This document shows positions 6,870-14,166 of a stretch of DNA of 51,076 nucleotides, in pieces. The notes under the pieces are model-generated. The model had not been told where the DNA came from. It searched no databases and saw only the letters and a program-made list of their open reading frames with translations. The position numbers and the translations under genes were made by a program. The first letter of the stretch is position 1; every line of letters begins with the position of its first letter. The stretch comes from a virus: positions 1-51,076 of the IMG/VR virus record IMGVR_UViG_3300031997_000016. The stretch is one strand, 5' to 3'.

Positions 6870-7072
6870 GTGAAGGAGCCGAGGTAGAGGATCTTATAGA
6901 CGGCTTGATAAAGGCCCTAGGAATAGCTCCAAAGCTGCGAAAGGCTGCTGCATCCGCCTTTTGCATAATCTATAACAAGGGTAAAATAGATGCAAGCCAT
7001 CAAGCAATTAAAACTATCATGGAACTCGGAGAAGGAGGAACCAATGCAAAAACAAGCACTACCAGAAAATGA
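6866..7072 (+). CDS. Hypothetical protein, 68 aa
   Basis: A small helical protein with EVEDLIDGLIKALGIAPKLR near the N-terminus, started by coupling to the membrane protein stop, with GGGAGGTGGAG before it. It overlaps the next gene by 29 bases in another frame. No recognised domain. Confidence 0.6.
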   Translation: MSEGAEVEDLIDGLIKALGIAPKLRKAAASAFCIIYNKGKIDASHQAIKTIMELGEGGTNAKTSTTRK

Positions 7073-7268
7073 TCCTATACAAGCAGCTCTAGACGCAAAG
7101 AGGAGAGCAGACAATTGCCTCATAGCTATAGAGAATGAGTGCAAGAGGTGGAATTGTGTTATCAGCCCAATGATTACTATTTCGGGAAGAGGCATAACGC
7201 CTAACTTTGAGGTAGTCCCCTTACCAATGATAAAGCTACCAGTTGGAGGAGGAGATGGACACCGCTAA
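7044..7268 (+). CDS. Hypothetical protein, 74 aa
   Basis: ATG 7044 follows AGGAGG (7034-7039). The N-terminal half is helical (PIQAALDAKRRADNCLIAIE) and the C-terminal half beta-rich (ISPMITISGRGITPNFEVVP). It overlaps the ParB-methyltransferase gene by 14 bases and may be coupled to it. Family unknown. Confidence 0.65.
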   Translation: MQKQALPENDPIQAALDAKRRADNCLIAIENECKRWNCVISPMITISGRGITPNFEVVPLPMIKLPVGGGDGHR

Positions 7269-8580
7269 TATTGAGATCTCTCAAGTCAAGATGAGTGAGA
7301 GAGGTAGGAAGAAGTACAGGAGAATAGAAGAGCTTGCAGAGTCCCTGAAAACACATACTCTTATCGAACCAGTGGTGGTAGATGAGGACTTCGGATTGAT
7401 AGCAGGTGGTCGTAGGCTCCTCGCTGCACAGATGGCAGGCTGGACTCATATAGATGTGGTTATCAAGAGTGGCCTAGATGCGTGGGGCAAGAAAGCTATG
7501 GAGCTAGAGGAGAATATTCAACGAGAGCCTCTGGACTATGATGAGGAGGTAGCTGAGTTGAAGGAGCTCCATGAGCTTTATAAGGAGAAGTTTGGCAAGG
7601 TAGACATGTCCCAGTGGCGCAAAGGGGAGGAGATTCCTGGATGGAAGATAACAGACACAGCGAGACTATTGCATAGGTCAGAAGGTAGCGTGACAATGGA
7701 CTTGCAACTAGCAGATGCTATTGAGCAAGACCCAGCACTCGCAGAGATGGAGACGAAGACTGGGGCTTACAAGATGATGAGAGCCAAGAGAGATAGAGGG
7801 GTAAGAGAGATACTCGCTGGAATAATGGCAAAGGAAGCTCCCAAGCAAGACGAGCGCATACAAGTGTGGCTGGGAGATAGTGCAGAGTTGCTTAAACAAG
7901 TGAGGGATGAGAGTGTGGATTTTTGCATAACTGATCCTCCTTATGGAATAGAGTTTGATGATAACAAGAGGATACAGAAAGATGCAGGAGGGAATTGGAT
8001 AGGGACGGAGATAGGTGATGAGGATAATGTAGAGTGGCAGGTTCCTATATTTAGGGAGATTTACAGAGTACTCAAACCTGGAGCACATCTTTACCTCTTC
8101 TTTGCAATAGCGCAGTATGAGGCTAATCTTATAATGCTAATGGAAACTGGATTTAGAGTAGCCAAGGTTCCTCTTATCTGGCATCATTCTCCAAGTGGCA
8201 ACCAGACACCCTATTCATCTTATACTCTGTGCTATGATCCTATATTCTTTGCAAGCAAAGGAAGCCCTAAACCTCTTCAAGTCCCAGGGGCTTTTAACAT
8301 TCTACATCATCCATCAGTCATTAATAAAGTTCACCCCAATCAAAAGCCCCTGAGTTTAATAGAGTGCTTAATTAAGCTGGCTAGCGTCCCTAATGAGTTA
8401 GGGATTGACCCCTTCTGTGGGAGTGGAGTATTCGGGTTAGCCTGCAGGATGATGAATAGGAGAGCAATCGAGATAGAGAAGGATAGTGCATTCTACTATG
8501 AGGCTCAGCAAGTAGCAAGTATGGGAATTGCTGAGTTTACTTGTGATGTTGAGAAGGGAGGAGGAGGAGAAGAAGTATGA
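7255..8580 (+). CDS. ParB-like N-terminal domain fused to DNA methyltransferase
   Basis: Residues 1-100 form a ParB/sulfiredoxin-type domain: LAESLKTHTLIEPVVVDEDF, then GLIAGGRRLLAAQMAGW (the GxRR box) and LEENIQREPL. The C-terminal half (from about residue 205) is an amino-methyltransferase with motif IV DPPYG in FCITDPPYGIEF and the AdoMet-binding motif DPFCGSGVFGLA near the C-terminus, an order typical of class beta enzymes. It probably methylates adenine N6 or cytosine N4 in phage DNA, protecting it from host restriction. ATG 7255 is preferred to the upstream TTG. The stop overlaps the next start. Confidence 0.88.
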   Translation: MDTANIEISQVKMSERGRKKYRRIEELAESLKTHTLIEPVVVDEDFGLIAGGRRLLAAQMAGWTHIDVVIKSGLDAWGKKAMELEENIQREPLDYDEEVAELKELHELYKEKFGKVDMSQWRKGEEIPGWKITDTARLLHRSEGSVTMDLQLADAIEQDPALAEMETKTGAYKMMRAKRDRGVREILAGIMAKEAPKQDERIQVWLGDSAELLKQVRDESVDFCITDPPYGIEFDDNKRIQKDAGGNWIGTEIGDEDNVEWQVPIFREIYRVLKPGAHLYLFFAIAQYEANLIMLMETGFRVAKVPLIWHHSPSGNQTPYSSYTLCYDPIFFASKGSPKPLQVPGAFNILHHPSVINKVHPNQKPLSLIECLIKLASVPNELGIDPFCGSGVFGLACRMMNRRAIEIEKDSAFYYEAQQVASMGIAEFTCDVEKGGGGEEV

Positions 8581-8765
8581 TCTATTTATCCTCAATAGTT
8601 TACAATGGAGGCTGTGTTCTAGACTTTCACCTTCCTCTTATCATAGGGCCTGAAAGCGTTTTAGAGATTAGAGGAGATGGAATTATAAAATTCAGAGGGA
8701 TAGAACCTGCAATAGTTAGGATAGAATCAATTAGGGAGAAGAAAGATGAGCTGCCCCAAGTGTAA
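8577..8765 (+). CDS. Hypothetical protein, 62 aa
   Basis: A short, mostly beta protein coupled to the methyltransferase stop (ATGA). It contains LIIGPESVLEIRGDGIIKFR, a run of alternating strands. It overlaps the next gene by 20 bases in another frame. No known family. Confidence 0.6.
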   Translation: MIYLSSIVYNGGCVLDFHLPLIIGPESVLEIRGDGIIKFRGIEPAIVRIESIREKKDELPQV

Positions 8766-8958
8766 TGGTCTACTCCAAATTCACTTCCTCATCCTTGAAA
8801 ATGAATGGGAGACTAGGTGTATAATATGTGGAGAGATATTCTTCTCTGCAGAGATGGAGAGACAAAGAGACCACAACAAGCATCTCTATGAGAAGTATTA
8901 CTCCAAACGAGTTCGCTCAGGGGCGTTGAGGAAGAGGGATCAAATGGGGAGGCTATAA
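8746..8958 (+). CDS. Small zinc-ribbon protein, 70 aa
   Basis: CPKC at residues 3-6 and CIIC near residue 26 form a zinc ribbon, followed by a basic helical tail (EKYYSKRVRSGALRKRD). Such proteins usually bind nucleic acid or RNA polymerase, but no specific role can be assigned here. It is the last gene before the collagen-like gene. Confidence 0.7.
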   Translation: MSCPKCNGLLQIHFLILENEWETRCIICGEIFFSAEMERQRDHNKHLYEKYYSKRVRSGALRKRDQMGRL

Positions 8959-9042
8959 ATAATAAAGGAGGTGATGCTTACATCTTGGGGTTGCGTGTAG
9001 GGTAAAACAAGCATAATCTAATTAAACTAAAAGGAGGACAAA

Positions 9043-9837
9043 ATGAAAAAGATTAAATTGGTAATTGCATTGAGTGTGATTTTGTTGACTAGTGTTGCAC
9101 TTGCAGATGAAATTGGTTTATGTAAGAACAGTAAGGGAGTATTAAGATTCTTACCAGCAACAGGGAAATGTTTGAAATCTGAGACTTTTCTTACAATCAA
9201 CAGCTTAGGTATTCCTGGGCTACAAGGGCCAGTAGGAGCACAGGGAGCTAAAGGAGACCAGGGCTTACAAGGAGTAGCTGGGCCAACGGGAGCTACAGGA
9301 GCAACTGGTTTACAAGGAGAAAAGGGAGAAGTAGCTAAGGCATTTGATGCTAATAATCAGAACTTAGGTACTCTCGTAGGGATGAGAGAGATACCCGAAA
9401 TGAATAGTCAGAACATGGTTACAGAGTATAGAGATGGGTATACAATCAAACATCCTACTCTTAATAAAATCTACTATCTCATCTCTGAATTAGGAATAGG
9501 AAAGATTGTTACTCCTCCAATTTCCGATCCTTCAGACAACCAGTTTAGGTTCTACTTTGACAATGTAGCATGTACGGGAAAAGCTTATGTAAAAGACTCT
9601 TTAAAGTTTGCAGATACTATTATCCCTGTTCCTCTTCAGTGCTTCATTGGACCCTGTGGGCCACAGCAGTATACGTATTATATTGAGCTGTGTGAAAATG
9701 TAGCAGTTGTGATTAAGTCAGCAAGTGATGGAATTGGCTGTACTTCTGTTCCGGAGTTACCATCTACGGACTTTTGTAAGTTGGTAAATGTGAATCTTGG
9801 ATTTGAGGAGATCAGATTCCCTCTGAGATTTGAATAA
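9043..9837 (+). CDS. Secreted collagen-like protein, 264 aa
   Basis: Residues 1-21 are a classic signal peptide (MKKIKLVIALSVILLTSVALA) with cleavage after ALA. Residues 56-97 are 14 consecutive Gly-X-Y triplets (GIP GLQ GPV GAQ and so on), a collagen-like stalk. The C-terminal domain is about 165 residues with several Cys (VACTGKA, CFIGPCGP), possibly a disulfide-bonded head. GGAGG precedes the ATG. It should leave the cytoplasm, which is unusual for a gene amid replication functions. A moron-type surface or secreted factor altering the infected cell is possible; host origin by transfer is likely. Confidence 0.8.
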   Translation: MKKIKLVIALSVILLTSVALADEIGLCKNSKGVLRFLPATGKCLKSETFLTINSLGIPGLQGPVGAQGAKGDQGLQGVAGPTGATGATGLQGEKGEVAKAFDANNQNLGTLVGMREIPEMNSQNMVTEYRDGYTIKHPTLNKIYYLISELGIGKIVTPPISDPSDNQFRFYFDNVACTGKAYVKDSLKFADTIIPVPLQCFIGPCGPQQYTYYIELCENVAVVIKSASDGIGCTSVPELPSTDFCKLVNVNLGFEEIRFPLRFE

Positions 9838-9846
9838 GAATGAAAG

Positions 9847-10308
9847 TTGGTGGTCAGTATCTATCCAAACGTAGCAACACCAGGCCCGCAAAGTCCCTGC
9901 GCTCGCTATGAGATGCTGGCCGCCAACTTGATGGAGGAGAAAGTGGATATAAAAGAGATTGGGGAGCGTAAAGTAGGCCATAAAGCATTACGAGTAAAAA
10001 AAGGTAAACTGGAATCCTTTGACCCACACCCACAAGAGATTCCCAAATTAGGACTTGCCTTTAAGGATAATGAGTTTTCTGGAATTGTAGTTGGAGAATC
10101 CCTTATAGAAGAGGGAGAAGTTATAGATTATATCAAAGCTCTCCTCTTCAAAGTGAAAGGGTTGCAACAAATTATGACAGCCGACCCTGATCATTGGGAT
10201 GGAGTTTATGTTAAATGGGCAACTGAGAAAGCCGAATCTCGTATCAAGGAGTTAGAGATGCAACTTGATGCGATAAGGAGAGACAGTAATGCCAAAACTC
10301 GAACCTGA
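9847..10308 (+). CDS. Hypothetical protein, about 153 aa
   Basis: The frame is open from a GTG at 9847 but no clear ribosome-binding site lies before it, so the start is uncertain; an ATG at 9913 is possible. The protein has beta stretches (LGLAFKDNEFSGIVVGES) and a C-terminal coiled coil (ATEKAESRIKELEMQLDAIR). No recognised family. It overlaps the next gene by 20 bases. Confidence 0.55.
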   Translation: MVVSIYPNVATPGPQSPCARYEMLAANLMEEKVDIKEIGERKVGHKALRVKKGKLESFDPHPQEIPKLGLAFKDNEFSGIVVGESLIEEGEVIDYIKALLFKVKGLQQIMTADPDHWDGVYVKWATEKAESRIKELEMQLDAIRRDSNAKTRT

Positions 10309-10435
10309 TTCAGTAAATCCTAAATGTCTTGAGTGTGGAGAGTTGCTAGAGGACGTTGCTCATTGGAGTAAAGGGAAGGGGACTCACTATATTCTAAGAT
10401 GCCCTAATTGTGAAAGGAGTGAACGAGATGATTAA
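10289..10435 (+). CDS. Tiny zinc-ribbon protein, 48 aa
   Basis: Starting at ATG 10289 after AAGGAG, it encodes CLEC and CPNC pairs 26 residues apart, a zinc ribbon. The stop overlaps the start of the membrane protein. This is the fifth or sixth very small zinc-binding protein in the early block. Confidence 0.65.
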   Translation: MPKLEPDSVNPKCLECGELLEDVAHWSKGKGTHYILRCPNCERSERDD

Positions 10436-10640
10436 TTGGGATGGTATTAGACAATATATAATTATCTTTCTCTTAGGCTTGTGTATAGGGATAGGAGTGG
10501 GATATATAAGGGGAAGAGATGAAGTAGATAACTATCTAACTAAGGTTTACGAGAGAGAAGTATATACGTTGAAAGAATGGAACAAGACACTACTCCAGTC
10601 GCTTATAGGGGTAACGGAGAGAGGAGGAGGGAAGAGGTGA
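10428..10640 (+). CDS. Small membrane protein, 70 aa
   Basis: ATG 10428 lies after AAGGAG. Residues 10-27 form one hydrophobic segment (YIIIFLLGLCIGIGVGYI), followed by a basic and acidic cytoplasmic tail. Single-pass membrane topology is likely. It overlaps the ribbon-helix-helix gene. Function unknown. Confidence 0.65.
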   Translation: MINWDGIRQYIIIFLLGLCIGIGVGYIRGRDEVDNYLTKVYEREVYTLKEWNKTLLQSLIGVTERGGGKR

Positions 10641-10819
10641 AAAGGAAGCCAATTAGAGTCGTGCTCCCAGAGGACTTAGAGGAGAAACTCCGAGCGCACT
10701 TAAAGCGCCCTTATGGAGATCTTTCCTTTATAGTGAGAACTGCATTGATTAGGTATTTCAAGGAGAAAGAAAAAGATGAGAAAAGAACTAATGAAGGAAG
10801 AAGCGAAAAGAATCTTTGA
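10637..10819 (+). CDS. Ribbon-helix-helix DNA-binding protein, 60 aa
   Basis: The N-terminus KPIRVVLPEDLEEKLRAHL is the beta-strand and first helix of the Arc/CopG ribbon-helix-helix fold, and DLSFIVRTALIRYF the second helix. The GTG at 10637 is the likely start: it overlaps the previous stop and follows GAGGAGGGAAGAG. Such proteins act as dimeric repressors and could bind one of the palindromic operators in this genome; no target is shown. It overlaps the HNH gene by 44 bases. Confidence 0.7.
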   Translation: MKRKPIRVVLPEDLEEKLRAHLKRPYGDLSFIVRTALIRYFKEKEKDEKRTNEGRSEKNL

Positions 10820-11363
10820 GCGAAGTATTAAGCCAAGACTTGTTCTAGACCCAAGGAGCAAGTGTTGGAACTTTACTGGGTATACTGCACGTGGATATGG
10901 ACAAGTGAGCTCCAAGAGTGAATTATTCTTGGCTCATAGGGTCTCTTATCTTGCCTTCTCAGATCTCTCTTCATTACCTCTTGCTTATCCATTAGTGTGT
11001 CACAGCTGTGATAACCGGAGCTGTTGTAATCCAGAGCATCTCTTCCTTGGAGATCACTCAATTAATATGAAGGACGCAGCAGACAAGGGATTCTTATCTG
11101 GGCGAAGAAAGCTATCAAATAAGGAGGATGAAGTCTGGTGCTCTAGATGTAAGAAGTTTCTTCCTAAGGAAGAGTTCTACAGAAGCTCTAGACACTGGAC
11201 TGGACTACAGACTCATTGTAGAAAATGTGGGAAAGAGATAAAGGAGCTCAACAATGCTAGAGAAGGTAAAGTCCCTGGGACTGAAAGTGGTAGGGGGAGA
11301 CGGGCCAAAGAATCCACGACTAGTGATAGTGGGGGAGAGTCTAGGTCAGGAGGAAGAGAGTGA
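10776..11363 (+). CDS. HNH homing endonuclease
   Basis: The core block AHRVSYLAF, then LVCHSCDNRSCCNPEHLFLG and DHSINMKDAADKGF, is the HNH_3-type nuclease centre with catalytic His and zinc-binding Cys. A second Cys cluster, CSRCKKFLPKEEFY with CRKCGKEI, looks like a DNA-binding zinc finger. After about residue 160 the reading continues in a low-complexity Ser/Gly/Arg tail that overlaps the polymerase start by 110 bases, so the tail is probably overprinted. Freestanding HNH endonucleases often lodge beside polymerase genes. Confidence 0.85.
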   Translation: MRKELMKEEAKRIFERSIKPRLVLDPRSKCWNFTGYTARGYGQVSSKSELFLAHRVSYLAFSDLSSLPLAYPLVCHSCDNRSCCNPEHLFLGDHSINMKDAADKGFLSGRRKLSNKEDEVWCSRCKKFLPKEEFYRSSRHWTGLQTHCRKCGKEIKELNNAREGKVPGTESGRGRRAKESTTSDSGGESRSGGRE

Positions 11364-13569
11364 AGGTAAGCCTTTTGTGGGAACAGATGGCAAGATACTT
11401 ATGGAGATTCTTGCATCAACAGGGCTATCAAGAGAGAGCTTGTACATTACTAATGTGGTTAAGGTTAGGCCACCAGGGAACAAGGTTGAGAGGCTTGGAG
11501 ATCTCGGGCTTGGAGTTGAAGACTTTATCCCCTTCCTTAAAGAGGAACTGGAAGGCATTGATTGTAGAGTTTGTGTTCCGCTTGGTGACTTGGCCCTTAA
11601 TGTACTCACAGGTAAAGATGGCATTACGAAACATAGAGGATCAATTTACCCCTCAACACTTATACCAGGTTATACCTGCTTGCCAACCCTCCACCCTGGT
11701 TTTGTCAGAGAGGTATGGTCTGCTAGAGGAGTTGTTATTGCAGACATTAAAAAGGCTCTCCGAGTTGCAAACTCTGGCCACACGACGGAGACATTTTCCA
11801 CTATCACAAGGCCCACACTTGGCCAAGTCCACGATTACACTAGAATACTTGGGGCTCTTGACAGATTCACCTTCGACATTGAGGTAGTTGGTGGTAAGCA
11901 GATTGCATGTGTAGGATTAGGAGGTTGGATAAATGGTAAGAGGTCTTCTCTCTGTATTCCTTTTAAACATGGCTATCGTAATTACTACTCACGGGAAGAG
12001 GAGAGTATTATTTGGAGTCTCCTTGAGCAACTATTTCAGAGTGATGCTCTTAAGATTGGTCAGAATATTAACTACGATTTAACTTTCCTCTTCCCTTTTA
12101 TAGGGGAAGCAAGCCCACCTTGGTATGATCTAATGGTAGCACACTACGTGCTTGATCCAGAGCTTCCCCATTCACTAGCCTTCCTAACCTCAATCTACAC
12201 AGACATCCCCTATTACAAAGATGATCCTAAAGATGAAGGGGAGACTTGGGCAACCTATACCCCAAGTGAGAGGCTGTGGGATTATAATGGGAAAGACTGT
12301 GAGGGGCCACTGATAATAGAGTCCAAGCTCACGACAGAGTTGAGGAAAGAAGGGTTATATAACTTCTTTACAGGTTATGAGATGAACAGGGTTAGAGCCA
12401 CTTTCCGCTTGTCACAAAGGGGGATGCACTGTGATGAGGAGATGAAGCAGAGAATCCTCCAAGAACGCACAGAGGAGCTCGCCCTCCTTAATATAGATCT
12501 AGCAACTAAAATAGGCTACGCAATCAATGTAGAGTCCCCTAAACAGATCATGAAATTCTTGTATGAGGACTTGAAGATACCCACTCAATATCACAGGAAG
12601 ACTCACCGCCCTACAGCCAACAAAGAGACCTTGGAGAAACTATTTGCTCGCTACCCTGATGAGAGATTTAAAATGTTTATGGAGGCGAGAGGGATCAGTA
12701 AAGAGATTGGGGCTTACCTCAAGGCAAGGCCCTCTCCTGATGGTAAGTATAGGGGGCTTTACAAGCCATGTGGGACTAAGACAGGGAGATCATCTTGTGA
12801 ACAAATGTTTGGAGGAGTAGGGCTTGACTTCCAAAACGTACCTCCTGCAAAAAATGGAAGGACAGATATTAGGGCTATGTTTATCCCAGGGACGGGGAAA
12901 GAGTTCACAATGTATGATCTGTGGCAAGCAGAGGCTTGGCCTGTAGCGATAATGTCTCAGTCGAGAAGATTCTTGGAGAAGTTGAATAAGCACGAGAAAA
13001 TACACACTATGGTAGCAGGGTGGATCTATGCGAAGGAAGAGAAGGCAATCACGCAGGAGGAGTATGATGTTGGCAAGAGAACAGTTCATGCGAGAAACTA
13101 TGGACTCGGACCAAACCTCTTTGCAACAATTATCAAGAAGCCTGTGGCAGAGGCTAAGAGGATACTTGCAACGTATGATAGGTATGCTCCGGAGATCGAA
13201 TCAGTCTGGCACGCAGAGGTGAGAAGGGTGCTACAAGAGTCCAGAAAGCTAGTCACTCCGTTTGGTAGGGTTAGGTACTTTAGGGAGAGGTGGGGAGAGG
13301 ATATGTTCCGAGAAGCCTATGCTCACACCCCTCAATCAACAGTAGCGGAGCTTGCTCATCAGGCACAGTGTAGATTGGAATTTGAACTCCCCTCTCATGC
13401 GAAGATAGTGCAAGAGGGATTTGATTCACTGGTGATTGAGCACGATAAGGGGAAGGGGGAAGAGGTAGATGAGTTGGTGACTAGGGCGTTTGATAAAGAG
13501 ATATTCTGGAAAGGGACATCTTTTAAAATTCCTGTAGAGGGAAAACGAGGTGAAAGATGGGAAAAGTAA
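11254..13569 (+). CDS. Uracil-glycosylase-like domain fused to family A DNA polymerase
   Basis: Residues 1-165 resemble the family 4/5 uracil-DNA glycosylase fold (IVGESLGQEE, KPFVGTDGK, YITNVVKVRPPGN, LPTLHPGFV). A 3'-5' exonuclease follows, with FDIE (D208, E210), NINYD and YNGKD. The C-terminal polymerase has motif A at YDLWQAEAW (D555), motif B GKRTVHARNYG (K608) and motif C GFDSLVIE (D724). Motifs A and C depart from the usual DYSQIELR and VHDE, so this is a divergent replicative polymerase. SPO1-like phage polymerases are known to carry a similar N-terminal domain. ATG 11254 has AAGGAG before it. Confidence 0.88.
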   Translation: MLEKVKSLGLKVVGGDGPKNPRLVIVGESLGQEEESEGKPFVGTDGKILMEILASTGLSRESLYITNVVKVRPPGNKVERLGDLGLGVEDFIPFLKEELEGIDCRVCVPLGDLALNVLTGKDGITKHRGSIYPSTLIPGYTCLPTLHPGFVREVWSARGVVIADIKKALRVANSGHTTETFSTITRPTLGQVHDYTRILGALDRFTFDIEVVGGKQIACVGLGGWINGKRSSLCIPFKHGYRNYYSREEESIIWSLLEQLFQSDALKIGQNINYDLTFLFPFIGEASPPWYDLMVAHYVLDPELPHSLAFLTSIYTDIPYYKDDPKDEGETWATYTPSERLWDYNGKDCEGPLIIESKLTTELRKEGLYNFFTGYEMNRVRATFRLSQRGMHCDEEMKQRILQERTEELALLNIDLATKIGYAINVESPKQIMKFLYEDLKIPTQYHRKTHRPTANKETLEKLFARYPDERFKMFMEARGISKEIGAYLKARPSPDGKYRGLYKPCGTKTGRSSCEQMFGGVGLDFQNVPPAKNGRTDIRAMFIPGTGKEFTMYDLWQAEAWPVAIMSQSRRFLEKLNKHEKIHTMVAGWIYAKEEKAITQEEYDVGKRTVHARNYGLGPNLFATIIKKPVAEAKRILATYDRYAPEIESVWHAEVRRVLQESRKLVTPFGRVRYFRERWGEDMFREAYAHTPQSTVAELAHQAQCRLEFELPSHAKIVQEGFDSLVIEHDKGKGEEVDELVTRAFDKEIFWKGTSFKIPVEGKRGERWEK

Positions 13570-14166
13570 CATTTGAGGAACTCCATGAAAGAGTATATCG
13601 ACCGATGTTTGGAGAAAGATGCATGGATCATAAAGAAAATCCAAAATGAGAATAGCTCCCAATTAATGAAATGGGGCGTTCAAATTCATACCTCGTTTGA
13701 ATGGCTTACCTATACGACCGAAGAACTTGGAGAATTAGCCAAGGCCATCGGAGAATATGAATACCGAAACGGAACCAAGGATGAGGTAGTTAAAGAAGCG
13801 ATCCAGGTTGCAACCTTGGCTCTAAAAATTGCCGAAATGTTTGATGCGGAAATATAACGACTGAACTCAGCGGCGTTTTGAACGTCCGCTGGAGTGATTG
13901 GTTATATTTCTTTTCTCCATTATGAGGAACTCCAAGTAGTATACGTGGAGTGAATAGATGCTGATACGACAGAAGGCTGGCACCAACAAGACGTGATAAG
14001 TGAGCCTGGGAAGGTGAAGTCCATAGGGATACTTGCCAAGAGCGAAGCTGACTATGTTGTTATAAGCACCAGTATGAGCCAAGATGGAGACTTCTTGGAT
14101 GCTATATCTATTCCAATGGGAGCAATAACTTTGTTAAAGGTAGTTGAAGAATTGGTATTTAAATGA
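13557..14166 (+). pseudogene. Small conserved phage gene interrupted by a MazG-like cassette
   Basis: ATG 13557 with GAGG upstream begins MGKVTFEEL. If bases 13586-13934 are removed, the frame continues QVVYVE, a TGA where Trp is expected, then IDADTTEGWHQQDVISEPG and on to LLKVVEELVFK, ending at TGA 14166. The pattern W.DA...GW with a later IP-containing block is that of a common small phage protein. The 12-bp repeat TGAGGAACTCCA flanks the removed segment (13574-13585 and 13923-13934). The stop overlaps the start of the 14163 gene. A restart at GTG 13993 could still give 57 residues. Confidence 0.6.
13585..13857 (+). CDS. MazG-like pyrophosphohydrolase, 90 aa
   Basis: KWGVQIHTSFEWLTYTTEEL and GELAKAIGEYE form the first helices of the MazG/all-alpha NTP pyrophosphohydrolase fold, with the EExxE-type metal site (TEELGELAKAIGE). 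DEVVKEAIQVATLALKIAEM supplies the second half. It would hydrolyse a (d)NTP or (p)ppGpp-like substrate to the monophosphate and pyrophosphate. The start follows GAGGAACTCC. Codon choice (CGA, GCC, ACC, GAA) differs from the AGR/GAG-rich neighbours, and 12-bp repeats flank it, so it looks recently inserted. Confidence 0.75.
   Translation: MKEYIDRCLEKDAWIIKKIQNENSSQLMKWGVQIHTSFEWLTYTTEELGELAKAIGEYEYRNGTKDEVVKEAIQVATLALKIAEMFDAEI

Noticed and set aside
8968-9000. A possible 8-codon leader peptide before the collagen-like gene
   Set aside because: The AAAGGAGGTG site is too close to the ATG, and no attenuator hairpin follows.
13557-13650. A 30-codon protein reading through the first part of the MazG-like cassette
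   Set aside because: It is the truncated remains of the interrupted gene; its last 20 residues come from the cassette in the wrong frame.
13557-14166. Reading the MazG-like cassette as a spliced intron
   Set aside because: The joined frame keeps a TGA, there is no intron core, and direct repeats fit insertion better.
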